Positions 1 to 9,415 of a stretch of 64,000 nt of DNA are shown piece by piece. The translations under genes were made by a program, and so were the position numbers. Within the stretch, counting starts at the first letter, position 1. Every line of letters starts with the position of its first letter. The stretch comes from Ornithinibacillus bavariensis (GTDB lineage Bacteria > Bacillota > Bacilli > Bacillales > Amphibacillaceae): NCBI RefSeq assembly GCF_050433565.1, contig NZ_JBNPWZ010000006.1:62001-126000 (forward strand), in the 5' to 3' direction. The notes under the pieces were generated by a model. It had not been told where the DNA came from. It searched no databases and saw only the letters and a program-made list of their open reading frames with translations.

Positions 1-857
1 CATTGTTCGAGACTTTTACGATGCTCTTCATTGTCAATTTTATCGAGTCCATCATTGATTGATTCAATCATTAATTCTGCATTTCGGTCTGTACAATTAA
101 ATTCCATTTCATAATCAAGAAAATCAATTTTCATCGAACCACTTGGGAAAATATATTTTTCCAGGCTGGCATAAGCTAATGTACTACCACCATAATTAAC
201 TCTGACATCAATAATAAGATTCTTCTTTTGCTTAAGTTCACTCTTATATTGATTTACTAATTCTTCTATTGGATCGGCACTAAAAAAGTCTGTTATTTTC
301 AGACATAATGTATCTGAATCGACTTTTGTTATGGAATGTTCAGGGACGTACTCCGCTTTTTCATACCTTTTCAATTCCATTAACTGTTTGTTTCCTTTGG
401 TATCCAGCACCTCAGCTATACTGTACTTTTGAATTATTTTTCTCCAATCCTCTCGTTCGGCCTTAGTTTCCATTAACTCACGTTGATGTCTTTCTACTAA
501 ATCTTGAATGGGGATATTATTAAGTGAAATTATTGCATCCCCAGGCTTTAAACGCTGTTCTTTACTTACAGAAGTTATGTACAATTTATCCTCAAACCTT
601 CTAACTCTAAACCCATAATCGATTTCCTTCTGTTCATCAGATTTACTAATTTGAAAGAACAAATGAGAATCCTTAAAATCGATTAGGTAGTCTTCAACGA
701 TTTCAGCAAACAAATTGGCATTTAGTTCTCCACTGTATTCCAAATTCATGATCTTCTTTTCAAATTCCTGTGGATTGTCCCATCCTTTTTTATCAATATA
801 ACCCGCATAATCGTTATGCATCATGTGAACTATCTCTTGAAAGATTTCCAAATACAA
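1..857 (-). CDS. S41-family (C-terminal-processing-like) peptidase, C-terminus cut by window edge
   Basis: The frame is open from a TTG at 857 to the window edge, giving about 285 visible residues. GGAGG lies 7 bases before the TTG. An N-terminal helical part is followed by a PDZ-like segment (RLKPGDAIISLNN) and then the S41 signature IIDVRVNYGGS, which corresponds to the LDLRNNPGG motif of tail-specific proteases. The catalytic Ser and Lys expected downstream in this family fall outside the window, so activity cannot be judged. No signal peptide or membrane segment is visible at this start, which suggests a cytoplasmic protein. The family call is fairly sure; the substrate is unknown. Confidence 0.75.
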   Translation of the reverse strand, partial: MYLEIFQEIVHMMHNDYAGYIDKKGWDNPQEFEKKIMNLEYSGELNANLFAEIVEDYLIDFKDSHLFFQISKSDEQKEIDYGFRVRRFEDKLYITSVSKEQRLKPGDAIISLNNIPIQDLVERHQRELMETKAEREDWRKIIQKYSIAEVLDTKGNKQLMELKRYEKAEYVPEHSITKVDSDTLCLKITDFFSADPIEELVNQYKSELKQKKNLIIDVRVNYGGSTLAYASLEKYIFPSGSMKIDFLDYEMEFNCTDRNAELMIESINDGLDKIDNEEHRKSLEQ

Positions 858-1085
858 AGAACACCCTCCAATTTCAATGGAATATAAGTTTAAACCATAG
901 TAAGCTTGACCAGATTCTTTAAATTGTTAACTTATTATCCTTTTCTCGTTATCGTATATTAACTAAACTTTCCAGTAAGTACTAAATCCCTTAAGCTGAA
1001 TATTAGCATAATATTCAGTATATACGTTTGAAAAATAAAGACCATCTATATGATGATCCTTTCCTAATCTCTTACACGTGTTTGA

Positions 1086-1259
1086 TTAAGAGGATAAATT
1101 TTTTCCTCCCCTACTTCTTACAATGAAACCAGCAAGAAATAAACATCCAAAACTTATTATTTTCATTATTATATGACCGATTTCTCCCATATCACCAATG
1201 GTTATTGAAAACAAAACTGCTCCAATCAAAATAAGCAGAATAGCAAGAACCCATTTCAA
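1086..1259 (-). CDS. Small membrane protein, 57 aa
   Basis: A short frame starts at TTG 1259, with AGGGAG about 9 bases upstream, and ends at TAA 1086. The peptide begins MKWVLAILLILIGAVLF, has a second hydrophobic stretch (IISFGCLFLAGFIV) and ends in a basic, Gly-rich tail (RSRGGKNLSS). Two membrane helices with a short tail fit the many uncharacterised small membrane proteins of Bacillaceae. It is too short for a family assignment and no function can be given. It sits alone between the peptidase and the Vat-like gene, all on the same strand. Confidence 0.55.
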   Translation of the reverse strand: MKWVLAILLILIGAVLFSITIGDMGEIGHIIMKIISFGCLFLAGFIVRSRGGKNLSS

Positions 1260-1314
1260 ACTATCAATCTCCCTTATTTACACCATTTTAGTCTCCCCAT
1301 TTGCTCATAATGAG

Positions 1315-1950
1315 CTAAGAAATTGCTTTAATCTTTGTCAGATCTCCACTGCATAGGGCCTCAAGATTATCAAAAATCTTACGAGCAGGCCAATCCCACC
1401 ATTTCATGGTAAGGAGAAAATCAATAAGCTCGTCATCAAATCTTTTTTTAATAATTTTGCAAGGATTTCCGCCTGCAATATGATATGGAGGAACATCTTT
1501 TACAACGACAGAATTGGCTGCAATGATAGCTCCATCACCAATATGTACTCCTGGCATAACCGTGACATTTTGACCGATCCACACATCGTTTCCAACTATC
1601 GTGTCACCTTTAAAGGGTAATTCAGCAAGTGTTGGAGTTGATTTCTCCCAGCCATTGCCCATAATGTTAAATGGATACGTTGTGACACTGCACATTCTAT
1701 GGTTTGCACCATTCATTACAAATTCAATTCCCTTTGCTATTGCGCAAAATTTTCCGATAATCAGTTTATCTCCAATAAATTCATAGTGATGTGTAACATG
1801 TTCTTCAAACTTTTCAGCACCATTTATATCGTCATAGTATGTGTAGTCACCAACAGTAATATTGGGGCGGGTTATCACGTTTTTAATAAAGCATATACTT
1901 TTAATATTCTCATTTGGGTAGATTGAATTCGGATCAGGTCCAAATTGCAT
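1315..1950 (-). CDS. Vat-like xenobiotic O-acetyltransferase (hexapeptide repeat)
   Basis: The 211-residue product has the length and layout of the Vat/CatB family, which acetylate streptogramin A or chloramphenicol with acetyl-CoA. The N-terminal GPDPNSIYPNEN matches the usual Vat start. The left-handed beta-helix carries the active-site block NGANHRM, where the His is the expected general base. VGNDVWIGQNVTVMPGV, IGDGAIIAANSVVVKDV and AGGNPCKIIKKRF follow as in Vat proteins, and KWWDWP lies near the C-terminus. It is chromosomal here and has no resistance-gene neighbours or mobile element. Drug specificity cannot be told from sequence; a housekeeping xenobiotic acetyltransferase is equally possible. 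Confidence 0.85.
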   Translation of the reverse strand: MQFGPDPNSIYPNENIKSICFIKNVITRPNITVGDYTYYDDINGAEKFEEHVTHHYEFIGDKLIIGKFCAIAKGIEFVMNGANHRMCSVTTYPFNIMGNGWEKSTPTLAELPFKGDTIVGNDVWIGQNVTVMPGVHIGDGAIIAANSVVVKDVPPYHIAGGNPCKIIKKRFDDELIDFLLTMKWWDWPARKIFDNLEALCSGDLTKIKAIS

Positions 1951-1998
1951 ATTTAAATTCCACCTTTACGCTTCAGCTAGCATACTATTTAAATTTTG

Positions 1999-2721
1999 TT
2001 AACCAGAGTAAACTAATGAAATAACTGTATTCTTACTCTCAATACATCCATTATCGATCATTATTTTTCGCATCGGATTATTGTTAATTTCCGTTGCACC
2101 GAGGTAAGAGACTGCGTTGAAATCATTTCGCAGCCTATATAGCCCTATTAGGTGTAGATCCTTACCAAGTCCCCTCCCTTGAAATTTAGGGTGAATACCT
2201 ATCCAAAAAATACGTCCTTCCTTGTCCCTATCTGGTTCAAGGTGAGGAAATACCACTCCTACAGGCTCATTTTCAACTACATAAACAGTGAACATTCTCT
2301 GGACTTGTGAAGGCAATTCCGTTTTCATACTCATCAAAAATTTTGCTGTATCATCTATATTCCTATCCATTACTTCAGATAGAAATAAAACTGATTTCCT
2401 CTCATTGATTGGCCATACCTCGTAATCTAATTTCCTAATATTTATTGGGTGTCTTAGCGAACTTCTATAAATAACCCTTTCACCTTTAATCTTCATCTTA
2501 GCCTTCGTGCAATTTAATCGTTGCAAATGAAGTCTAGGACATTCTAACAACACTTTTTTAAAATTCCTGTTCTCCATTTTGTTTAAGAGATCATTAATAA
2601 GACCATCGATTTGGTTGGCTTCACTGATGTTGTCTTCTAATATTTCCAAAATAATTTGTTCATCACTAATAATACTATGCACGCCAAATTCTTTTAGTTG
2701 GTTTAGTATTGTAATCATCAT
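1999..2721 (-). CDS. GNAT-family N-acetyltransferase
   Basis: About 240 residues. The start chosen is the ATG-ATG pair at 2721, which follows AAGGAG at good spacing; an upstream in-frame ATG at 2784 has no such site. The N-terminal 80 residues are an unassigned helical extension. The C-terminal half is a GNAT fold with the acetyl-CoA loop GRGLGKDLHLIG after the beta-4 strand IFWIGIHPKFQ, and a NNPMRKIMIDNGC motif typical of the C-terminal helix. The substrate is unknown. It is transcribed in the same direction as the Vat-like gene, 48 bases upstream of it, so the two may share a transcript. Confidence 0.8.
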   Translation of the reverse strand: MMITILNQLKEFGVHSIISDEQIILEILEDNISEANQIDGLINDLLNKMENRNFKKVLLECPRLHLQRLNCTKAKMKIKGERVIYRSSLRHPINIRKLDYEVWPINERKSVLFLSEVMDRNIDDTAKFLMSMKTELPSQVQRMFTVYVVENEPVGVVFPHLEPDRDKEGRIFWIGIHPKFQGRGLGKDLHLIGLYRLRNDFNAVSYLGATEINNNPMRKIMIDNGCIESKNTVISLVYSG

Positions 2722-2799
2722 TAGTACTCCTTCTTGTCCTCTTGTTGTACTATTTCTGCTTGTTAGCTGAGTAGAAAACACCACAATATGAAGCAGGTT

Positions 2800-3192
2800 T
2801 TATCTCTCTTTTTTCACAAAATACCCTAATAAAAAATAAATAATGCCCATAAAAAGAATCCAAACTTCATATTTAGTTCCTAGAGACCCTATCGAAATAA
2901 AATAAATAACAAGAAATGCAATTCCCATTATCAAGCAGAATCCAAGGTACGCCATTCTCAAACCTTTAAATTTCAAGCCAAAACAACCTATTCCTGTTAT
3001 TATACCTAAAATACAAACACATAATATAATCCCAATAGAAAGTATGTCTGTACCTGTTCTATCAACATTAGAGCCGAGTGCATTTCCTAAAGATGTTCCA
3101 ACTACATATAAAAAGCCATAACCAAAGGATGTTACTACCATTAAAGTCCCTAAAACAATTCCTATGGTTTTTGATAAATTATATTTCTTCAT
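2800..3192 (-). CDS. Four-helix membrane protein of unknown function
   Basis: 130 residues from the ATG at 3192, preceded by GAAGGAG. The protein starts MKKYNLSKTIG and shows four hydrophobic helices (around residues 8-30, 45-67, 73-95 and 100-122), with a polar loop SNVDRTGTD between the first two and a basic end KKER. Nothing in it points to a catalytic role. It lies just upstream of the GNAT gene on the same strand, 78 bases away. Unrecognised; likely an integral membrane protein of the cytoplasmic membrane. Confidence 0.6.
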   Translation of the reverse strand: MKKYNLSKTIGIVLGTLMVVTSFGYGFLYVVGTSLGNALGSNVDRTGTDILSIGIILCVCILGIITGIGCFGLKFKGLRMAYLGFCLIMGIAFLVIYFISIGSLGTKYEVWILFMGIIYFLLGYFVKKER

Positions 3193-3622
3193 TTTTTCTC
3201 CTTCTTCTTTAAATGTTATTCTCAATTCAAATAGCTAAAAGTATCAATTTAAGAAATTTAAAATTTGTATAACTGCTCTTTCGTTTTTATACAAGTAACC
3301 ACAAATCCTTATCGTAATCATAACATGGTTGCCAATAAATTCTAAATTATCTTTTAAATACTTAATATTATATACCCAATAACAGAACATGGATTACATT
3401 GAAAGTAACAAAAATACACTATTATTTATAAAGTTACTTTAGAGATATTGGTAATCCTATCAAATTCGGGGTTATTGTAAGGGACTTTGAGTTAAGAATT
3501 GAATCTTTATGTTAAAATAAACTTAACATTTAGAATAATAAGTACTTCGACTAAGGGGCAATGTAATTCAAGAAGGGAAATGGTAGAAAAATTAGAAAGA
3601 TGGGAAAGGAAGTATACTAAAT
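3193..3622. other. Intergenic region with no convincing gene
   Basis: AT-rich spacer between divergent transcription units. A 22-codon frame from about 3579 (starting MVEKLERWERKY) overlaps the start of the next gene in another frame and has only a poor ribosome site, so it is not called. No hairpin terminator or known riboswitch was recognised. Confidence 0.5.
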
Positions 3623-3853
3623 ATGAACAATACTGTAAGATGTCCTGAATGTAGTAATGAGGTAAAGCAGGGGTATATTTTTTCTCCTCGCAGAATTTGT
3701 TGGTCAGAATCGGCTGATTCAATCATTTACGATTCTGGAAGTGAAGTATTAATGGGTGATTCAATTTTTAAAATAAAGAAAATCCCTGCATTAAGATGTG
3801 AAAAATGTAATTTAGTTATTTTTAAATACCAACAAAACAAGATAAAAAAGTAG
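3623..3853 (+). CDS. Small zinc-ribbon protein (PF20097/DUF6487-like)
   Basis: 76 residues with two Cys pairs, CPECSNEV near the N-terminus and CEKCNLVIF near the C-terminus, which would form one zinc ribbon. Between them lies a short beta-rich segment with GDSIFKIKKIPALRC. This layout matches the small PF20097 proteins, also called YgiT-like zinc fingers. No DNA-binding domain follows, so it is not a full MqsA-type antitoxin. The start ATG has a purine-rich but imperfect site upstream. It precedes the VOC gene by 21 bases and is probably co-transcribed with it. Confidence 0.75.
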   Translation: MNNTVRCPECSNEVKQGYIFSPRRICWSESADSIIYDSGSEVLMGDSIFKIKKIPALRCEKCNLVIFKYQQNKIKK

Positions 3854-3874
3854 TATTTTAAGGAGAGTGTACTA

Positions 3875-4225
3875 ATGAAGGTCATTCGAATAGTTGCCAA
3901 TGTTGAGACTCAGGAAATATCTAAAGCAAAGTACTTTTACGGGGAAGTGCTTGGACTTGATGAACTGATGGATATGGGGTTTATTGCGACTTTCGGTTCG
4001 CATGAGAAAATGGACACTCAAATAAGCTTTCTTTCTGAGGGTGGTTCAGGGACACCTGTGCCTGATTTGTCAATTGAAGTTGATGATCTCGATGATGCAC
4101 TAACTCGCATAAAAAAAGCAGAGATTCCAATTGAGTATGGACCAATTGAGGAACCGTGGGGGGTTCGACGTTTCTTTGTAAAAGATCCCTTCGGTAAGCT
4201 TGTTAATATTCTTAGCCATCTTTAA
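3875..4225 (+). CDS. VOC-superfamily (glyoxalase/bleomycin-resistance fold) protein
   Basis: 116 residues from an ATG with GGAGAG 8 bases upstream. The N-terminal strand-helix unit (RIVANVETQEISKAKYFYGE) and the C-terminal unit ending WGVRRFFVKDPFGKLVNIL are the two beta-alpha-beta-beta-beta modules of a single-chain VOC protein. The C-terminal Glu of the usual metal set is replaced (KLVNILSHL), so metal-dependent catalysis is uncertain and a binding role is possible. It follows the zinc-ribbon gene closely. The substrate is unknown. Confidence 0.8.
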   Translation: MKVIRIVANVETQEISKAKYFYGEVLGLDELMDMGFIATFGSHEKMDTQISFLSEGGSGTPVPDLSIEVDDLDDALTRIKKAEIPIEYGPIEEPWGVRRFFVKDPFGKLVNILSHL

Positions 4226-4587
4226 ATAAATGAGATGACAGATGTGTTGAATATCGACTTTAATAAGGTGTTTTTGTTGAGTAGAAACAAATGAGTTACT
4301 TCTACACTTTACGACCATAATGTGTAATAAAAGAAAAGGTGCTTTAATTTAACAAGACAATATAGACAATACGGTTTTTAAGTAACAAGGCTGGTAAATA
4401 AAGGCAACATAGTAAAGAACATTTTTTTGTCTATATAATGGTATTCCAATAACTGTAAAAAGAGTGCATACATTTATTATGATAAAGCTCTAGATTGGAA
4501 ACGGTATAGTGGTCTAGTACTGTATTCTAATATAGAACTATTTTTGTATATAACGACGAGTCCGTTACTAATGTTAAATAATAGCAA
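4226..4587. other. Intergenic region between convergent genes
   Basis: AT-rich DNA with no open frame showing family similarity. The only structure seen is the terminator at its right edge, which serves the minus-strand ABC operon. Confidence 0.5.
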
Positions 4588-4619
4588 ACGCCTGTGAAAT
4601 CACAAAATTCCACAGGCGT
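4588..4619 (-). terminator. Rho-independent terminator of the ABC-2 operon
   Basis: ACGCCTGTG pairs with CACAGGCGT across a 14-base loop. On the minus strand it is followed by a T-rich stretch. It lies 28 bases beyond the stop of the last gene of the exporter operon. Confidence 0.75.
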
Positions 4620-4646
4620 ATAGTAAATTTCCTTAAATAGTAAGAT

Positions 4647-5765
4647 TTAATCCACCTTACTCTTCCTGATCTTCTGCCTAGCTACTAAATAAAAAATAGC
4701 TGTCAATACAAGAATAGCTGGAACTCCTTGCCACCAAACCCTTCCATTTTGAAATTGAATACTTTCTCCTGGTAATAAATATTGAAATGGATTGAACCAA
4801 GCTAATGGATTCCACGAAGCAATTGTAGTCAATCCATAACCAGCTAGTAATATTCCTAAGACACCAGAAAGTGTAGCTAATGTATGTTTAAAGAACAAAC
4901 TAAGCAATAAACAAAGAGAAATTATCATGAGTATACTTAACGAAACCATACTAATTGCTAATTGCATATATTCCGATATGGTTAAAAGTTCTATTCGCTG
5001 TTTTACTTCTATTACAATAGGATAATTAAATGACCCTTTATATCCAAAAACATACCCAATTATTGAGGTTACTACTAATAAAAATACGATTGTTATTACA
5101 TAAATAATAATCGAACTCCAGAATTTACTTGAAATAATGTGCGTACGATTTAATGGCTGAGTAAACAATAAATTAATAGAGCGATTCTCAAATTCAGATG
5201 ACATAATTTCCCCCACTAATAACAAGACAATAAGAATCGCCCCAAAATTAATAAACAGATCTACCACTTGTTTAATAAAATTCGGAAACGCTCTACTATA
5301 GATTTCATGTTCAGGAGGGATATTCGAATCGAGCAGTTTTTCGTTTAACGCTAAAGAATGGGAAATTTCCTGAAAGCTTAACGAATGATCCCCACCCTTC
5401 TCTTTATACTCCTTAGCAGTCGAATAGTACTCATTCTGTAGTCTCAACCTTTCCTGAAACTGATTAGGTGCTAGTAAATTCCTTGTTTCATATAAATTAT
5501 TAATCATCGCACTATTTAACCGTTGAAGTTCCTTATGCTCTTCATTCTCTGGGTCATCCTCAAGGATTGATTGATGAATCTTTGCATTAGAAAAATTACT
5601 CTCTAATAGCTCATCAATCCGTTCTCTGGCCTCTTTTTCAATAGATGATTCAAATATGATATTACGAGCCATCAGAAAAGCTACACAAATAACAATTCCA
5701 ATTAAGATATACAAGAACTTTTTACTAAAAACTATCTTTTTTAACTCGAATGACAGTAGCCTCAT
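4647..5765 (-). CDS. ABC-2 type transporter permease
   Basis: 372 residues. The first membrane helix (FLYILIGIVICVAFLMA) is followed by a long polar, charged extracellular loop (about residues 35-165) and then five further helices, the standard ABC-2 permease layout. SEFENRSINLLFTQPLNRTHI just after the second helix is the conserved cytoplasmic coupling segment of this family (compare the second permease of the operon). The start ATG overlaps the stop of the ATPase gene by four bases, so the two are translationally coupled. The substrate is unknown; lipids, peptides or antibiotics are usual for this class. Confidence 0.85.
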   Translation of the reverse strand: MRLLSFELKKIVFSKKFLYILIGIVICVAFLMARNIIFESSIEKEARERIDELLESNFSNAKIHQSILEDDPENEEHKELQRLNSAMINNLYETRNLLAPNQFQERLRLQNEYYSTAKEYKEKGGDHSLSFQEISHSLALNEKLLDSNIPPEHEIYSRAFPNFIKQVVDLFINFGAILIVLLLVGEIMSSEFENRSINLLFTQPLNRTHIISSKFWSSIIIYVITIVFLLVVTSIIGYVFGYKGSFNYPIVIEVKQRIELLTISEYMQLAISMVSLSILMIISLCLLLSLFFKHTLATLSGVLGILLAGYGLTTIASWNPLAWFNPFQYLLPGESIQFQNGRVWWQGVPAILVLTAIFYLVARQKIRKSKVD

Positions 5766-6646
5766 GAGGATAGCTCCTCTTCAAACAACTCACGATACCG
5801 CTTCTCTGCACCTACTTTTTGTACTTCTATATCTGTAATCGCAACATCATTGTTATTCAACGAATCAATAAAGCTCTGCAGGTCAATATCTGTTTCTTCA
5901 AATCCCAATTGAAGCTGGTCAGTTATGGAGAAAGAAATATTCCTTTCGTTTAAGCCCTTTTTGGCCTTTTCGATATCACTTACTGTGACTAAATACCGTT
6001 TCGATGATATGTCTTTTAGGGATTCCTTTAAAAGTGCGCCATCCTTCATAAAGTAAATCGTATTCGTTAATCGATCAATTTCATCTAAATTATGGGAAGA
6101 AACAATAATTGATGTCCCTTCCTTATGTAACTCTAGTAAAATCTCGCGCATATTAATCGCACTAGTTGGATCTAGTCCGTTTATTGGTTCATCCATTAAT
6201 AAAAGCTTTGGTTCATTAATAATAACCATGGCGAGTAGTAGATGCTGTTTCATCCCAAGAGAATAATTACGGACTCGCTTTTTCAAGTACTTTTCCATAC
6301 CAACACGCTCCGCCACCTCTTTAATCTTAGAATTAGCTATTTTTTGTACACTACAAATAAATTTCAAATGATCATAGCCCGTTAGATTTCCATATAGGAT
6401 ACGGTTATCCTGTAAATAAGATACTTGATGAAAAAGGGACGCATCGGTATGCTTCTTTCCTAACAACGTTACTTCTCCTTCTTGAAAGGAAAGGAGATTG
6501 GTCATGCAATTCAATAAAGTAGTCTTCCCTGAACCGTTTGGACCTACTAAAGCAATAATCTGTGGTGTCTCTATTTTTATATCTATTCCTTTTAACACCA
6601 TTTGCTTTTTATATCGTTTCTTTAAATTGCTCACATCTACAATCAC
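5762..6646 (-). CDS. ABC transporter ATP-binding protein (ABC-2 exporter)
   Basis: 294 residues from a GTG with GGGAG upstream. It has all ATPase motifs in order: Walker A GPNGSGKTT near residue 35, signature YSLGMKQ, Walker B LLLMDEP, D-loop GLDP and switch His in VSSHNLDE. The roughly 90-residue C-terminal extension after the nucleotide-binding domain is typical of BcrA/NatA-type exporters. It is flanked by two permease genes in the same operon, so the pump is probably a heterodimer of permeases driven by a homodimer of this ATPase. Confidence 0.9.
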   Translation of the reverse strand: MIVDVSNLKKRYKKQMVLKGIDIKIETPQIIALVGPNGSGKTTLLNCMTNLLSFQEGEVTLLGKKHTDASLFHQVSYLQDNRILYGNLTGYDHLKFICSVQKIANSKIKEVAERVGMEKYLKKRVRNYSLGMKQHLLLAMVIINEPKLLLMDEPINGLDPTSAINMREILLELHKEGTSIIVSSHNLDEIDRLTNTIYFMKDGALLKESLKDISSKRYLVTVSDIEKAKKGLNERNISFSITDQLQLGFEETDIDLQSFIDSLNNNDVAITDIEVQKVGAEKRYRELFEEELSS

Positions 6647-6664
6647 ATCATCACTCCCATTTCT

Positions 6665-7942
6665 CTAATTACCCATCTTAGTTTGTAGGCTATATACAAC
6701 ATACGTTACAACTAATAGAACAAAACTAGAAATACTTAATGAAATCATTCCGTTTGTAAAAGTGATATTAAAATTAGCCATATTTAGTGCTAATTCATTT
6801 GTTAATACCTCAAAAACGGAGAAATATTGAAATGGGATATAATGTGTCACGCTGGATGTTTGTAATACCCCACTCATTTTCAGTCCAATAAATAGCGTCG
6901 CAAGGGTTAATCCTATGGAGAAAATTACACGTTTGGTCAAAATCGAAAACAGGAATAAAATAGAATAACAGAATAATAGTATTAGCATAAACATACCTGC
7001 AGCTTTTATTAGAAATACTCCCATACTCATGAGCGTAAATGTTCTATCCTCACCATAGATTAGTACTGGATAGTCCCAGTCACCAAAACGATCAAAAATA
7101 CTTCCAACTATTATAGAAAATCCTACTGCTGTCACCAGTATGAATATACTAACAAAAATTGCTGTTATAAATTTACTAGTTAAAATTTTATACCTACCGA
7201 TCGGTTGTGTGTGCAATAAATGGATTGGTCCATGTCTGCCCAGCCCTTCCTTTGTAACAATATCTCCGAATAGGAAAAGAAAGAATATGACACCAATAAA
7301 ACTAAACAATAAACCAAACAATCGAAAGAGATAATGAATGCTTGCAGATGAATACTTATTGCTATTTTCTTTTAAATAATTCATAACGTATTCTGATGCT
7401 TCTCGGTTATCACCAGAAACCTCCTTATCATAGAACGTAATATAAGAGAAGTACACACTCATTGGCAATAGAGGTGTAACATCTTTATCTTGCATCCACT
7501 TGCTCATTTCTACATAGGTTTCTAATGTAAATAATGTAGGATGGGTATATGTATGTGTTTCATTTTGATATTTCATTGTGTCAATTCGTGGTTCTGTTTC
7601 TTCTGTTTCTATTTGTAGTAGAGCATCCCAACTTTCTTCTTCTAATATCTCTAAAGTCGTTTGTCTTTTTTCTAACCAATCCTCTTCAAACTCAATAGAA
7701 GACTGCAGTTCCGTTGCTTTAGCACCTTCAGCAGATTCCAGAGCCCTTCTATCTTCTTCAAGTCTTTGTTCCGTTCCTTGAATATCTTCCTTTAATGGCT
7801 TAATTACATCCCCAACACGGGTGGTATTGATATAAACAAACACATAATATGCAATAAAAAATACAAGCAATACTACCAAAAGCATTCGGAAAAAAATGGT
7901 ATTCCACAACTTCTTTATTTCAAAAATAATTAGCTTTAACAA
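6665..7942 (-). CDS. ABC-2 type transporter permease, long extracellular loop
   Basis: About 425 residues from a TTG at 7942, five bases after GGGGTG. An upstream in-frame ATG at 7990 would overlap the lipoprotein gene and has no ribosome site, so the later start is preferred with moderate certainty. One N-terminal helix is followed by a roughly 190-residue Glu-rich, coiled-coil-like outer loop and six C-terminal helices. The coupling segment GRHGPIHLLHTQPIGRYKI parallels that of the first permease, so the two are probably partners made by an old duplication. Confidence 0.8.
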   Translation of the reverse strand: MLKLIIFEIKKLWNTIFFRMLLVVLLVFFIAYYVFVYINTTRVGDVIKPLKEDIQGTEQRLEEDRRALESAEGAKATELQSSIEFEEDWLEKRQTTLEILEEESWDALLQIETEETEPRIDTMKYQNETHTYTHPTLFTLETYVEMSKWMQDKDVTPLLPMSVYFSYITFYDKEVSGDNREASEYVMNYLKENSNKYSSASIHYLFRLFGLLFSFIGVIFFLFLFGDIVTKEGLGRHGPIHLLHTQPIGRYKILTSKFITAIFVSIFILVTAVGFSIIVGSIFDRFGDWDYPVLIYGEDRTFTLMSMGVFLIKAAGMFMLILLFCYSILFLFSILTKRVIFSIGLTLATLFIGLKMSGVLQTSSVTHYIPFQYFSVFEVLTNELALNMANFNITFTNGMISLSISSFVLLVVTYVVYSLQTKMGN

Positions 7943-7964
7943 AAAAACACCCCTATTCGTAGAA

Positions 7965-8510
7965 TTACTGAACAATGATGCCAAAAACATAATAAGCTTG
8001 CCCTACTAGGTCTCCGTCCCATTGTAATTTAAGGTAGTAATAGTACCTCCCTTTTTCCATGGGTGCAGTTATTTGTCTATTATTGACTTCTACTTTTTTT
8101 TCTTCATCAAAATTAACCTGAGTTAATTCAATACTATCTGGATTGTAGATGTGGTCTGTTTTAGGTTGACCACTGGTGGATATAGAAAAACTAAATACCT
8201 CACCTGGTTCTACTCCTAACGGTTCCCAACCATATAATTGCTCCTCTGGCGGATTTGGCTTCAGCGAACAGAGACTTTCCTCTTTCCAACACCAAACATC
8301 AAGAGCAACAAGCGTTGATTTTTCTTCTGTTCCTATATGAACTGTAGGCACTTCGCTCTCCCCATGACTTTCTTGGCTATCAGGTTCATTTTCAATGCTA
8401 TCAGGCGACCTAACAGCCTCTTCCTTCATCCCTTTCAATGCTGGATTTTCCGCACATCCGACAAGAAATATCCCTATTATTAATAGGAAAGAAATAGAAT
8501 ACTTTTTCAC
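7965..8510 (-). CDS. Secreted lipoprotein, first gene of the ABC-2 operon
   Basis: 181 residues with a clear lipoprotein signal: MKK, a hydrophobic core and the lipobox LVGC, with the lipidated Cys at 19. A Ser/Glu-rich linker (residues 25-55) leads to a beta-rich C-terminal domain (about 70-181). The family is not recognised. The gene is the promoter-proximal member of the operon and ends where the long-loop permease begins, so it may be an extracytoplasmic accessory subunit that binds the cargo or guards the exporter. That role is inferred from position only. Confidence 0.75.
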   Translation of the reverse strand: MKKYSISFLLIIGIFLVGCAENPALKGMKEEAVRSPDSIENEPDSQESHGESEVPTVHIGTEEKSTLVALDVWCWKEESLCSLKPNPPEEQLYGWEPLGVEPGEVFSFSISTSGQPKTDHIYNPDSIELTQVNFDEEKKVEVNNRQITAPMEKGRYYYYLKLQWDGDLVGQAYYVFGIIVQ

Positions 8511-8692
8511 ATGAAATCCTCCAAATAATCATTTAATAATATTCAAAACCTTTCAAAAATTGTAACATAAATATAATATATTTGAAATAATTGCCCTTTC
8601 TCTTTTATATTTATAAGTTGAATGGTTAAAGAATTTAACCTCCGATTATAAGGAACATTAAAAATAGCCAAATCACATAAGGAAGTGACAAA

Positions 8693-9415
8693 ATGAGTCA
8701 AGCTGCCATTTTATTTCAAGATGTTAATTATTCTGCCGATGATCTAAAAATATTAAAAAACATTAATGGCTACTTCCCTGAGGGTAAAATCGCAACCATT
8801 GTTGGTCCATCAGGTGCTGGAAAATCAACTTTGTTTAAACTATGTAATGGATTACGTTCTCCTGATTCAGGGGAAATTCTAATTAAAGGAAAACCAATCA
8901 TTAACTTTCATCCAGTAGAACTACGCAGAAAGGTAGGCATCGCATTACAAAGTGCTACAATGATAAGCGGTAGTGTATTAGAGAACCTTGAACTACCACT
9001 TAGATTGCAGGGTAAGACAATTGACATCGAATTCGCAAAAGAATTACTTCATGATGTTGGATTAGATGGGGATTTCTTGATGAGGAATGCTAAGGAGTTA
9101 TCAGGTGGTCAGCAGCAAAAGCTATCCATCGCACGTACATTAGTGAATCAACCCGAAGTATTATTACTAGATGAAATTACTTCTTCCCTCGACCGAGTGT
9201 CTCAGCATGACATTGAGGAATTAATTGAAAAAATTAACGAAAAATACGGGACGACGATGATTTGGATCACCCACAATCTTGAACAAGCATTAAGAATTGG
9301 ACAATACACATGGGTGATGATGAATGGGGAACTGATTGAATCGGGAGAAAGCTCCTTATTAAGGAATCCACAGGATAAACGAGTCCAAGAATTCGTAAAG
9401 GGGGAAATAGTATGA
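8693..9415 (+). CDS. fetA: Iron-export ABC transporter ATP-binding subunit (FetA/YbbL type)
   Basis: 240 residues with Walker A GPSGAGKS, signature LSGGQQQK, Walker B VLLLDEITSSLD and switch His in WITHN. The Ile in DEITSSLD and the overall shortness are typical of the FetA/YbbL branch. The stop overlaps the start of the FetB permease gene by four bases. FetAB exports iron and helps resistance to oxidative stress in Escherichia coli; the same role is inferred here from family and gene pairing. The start ATG follows GGAAG. Confidence 0.88.
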   Translation: MSQAAILFQDVNYSADDLKILKNINGYFPEGKIATIVGPSGAGKSTLFKLCNGLRSPDSGEILIKGKPIINFHPVELRRKVGIALQSATMISGSVLENLELPLRLQGKTIDIEFAKELLHDVGLDGDFLMRNAKELSGGQQQKLSIARTLVNQPEVLLLDEITSSLDRVSQHDIEELIEKINEKYGTTMIWITHNLEQALRIGQYTWVMMNGELIESGESSLLRNPQDKRVQEFVKGEIV

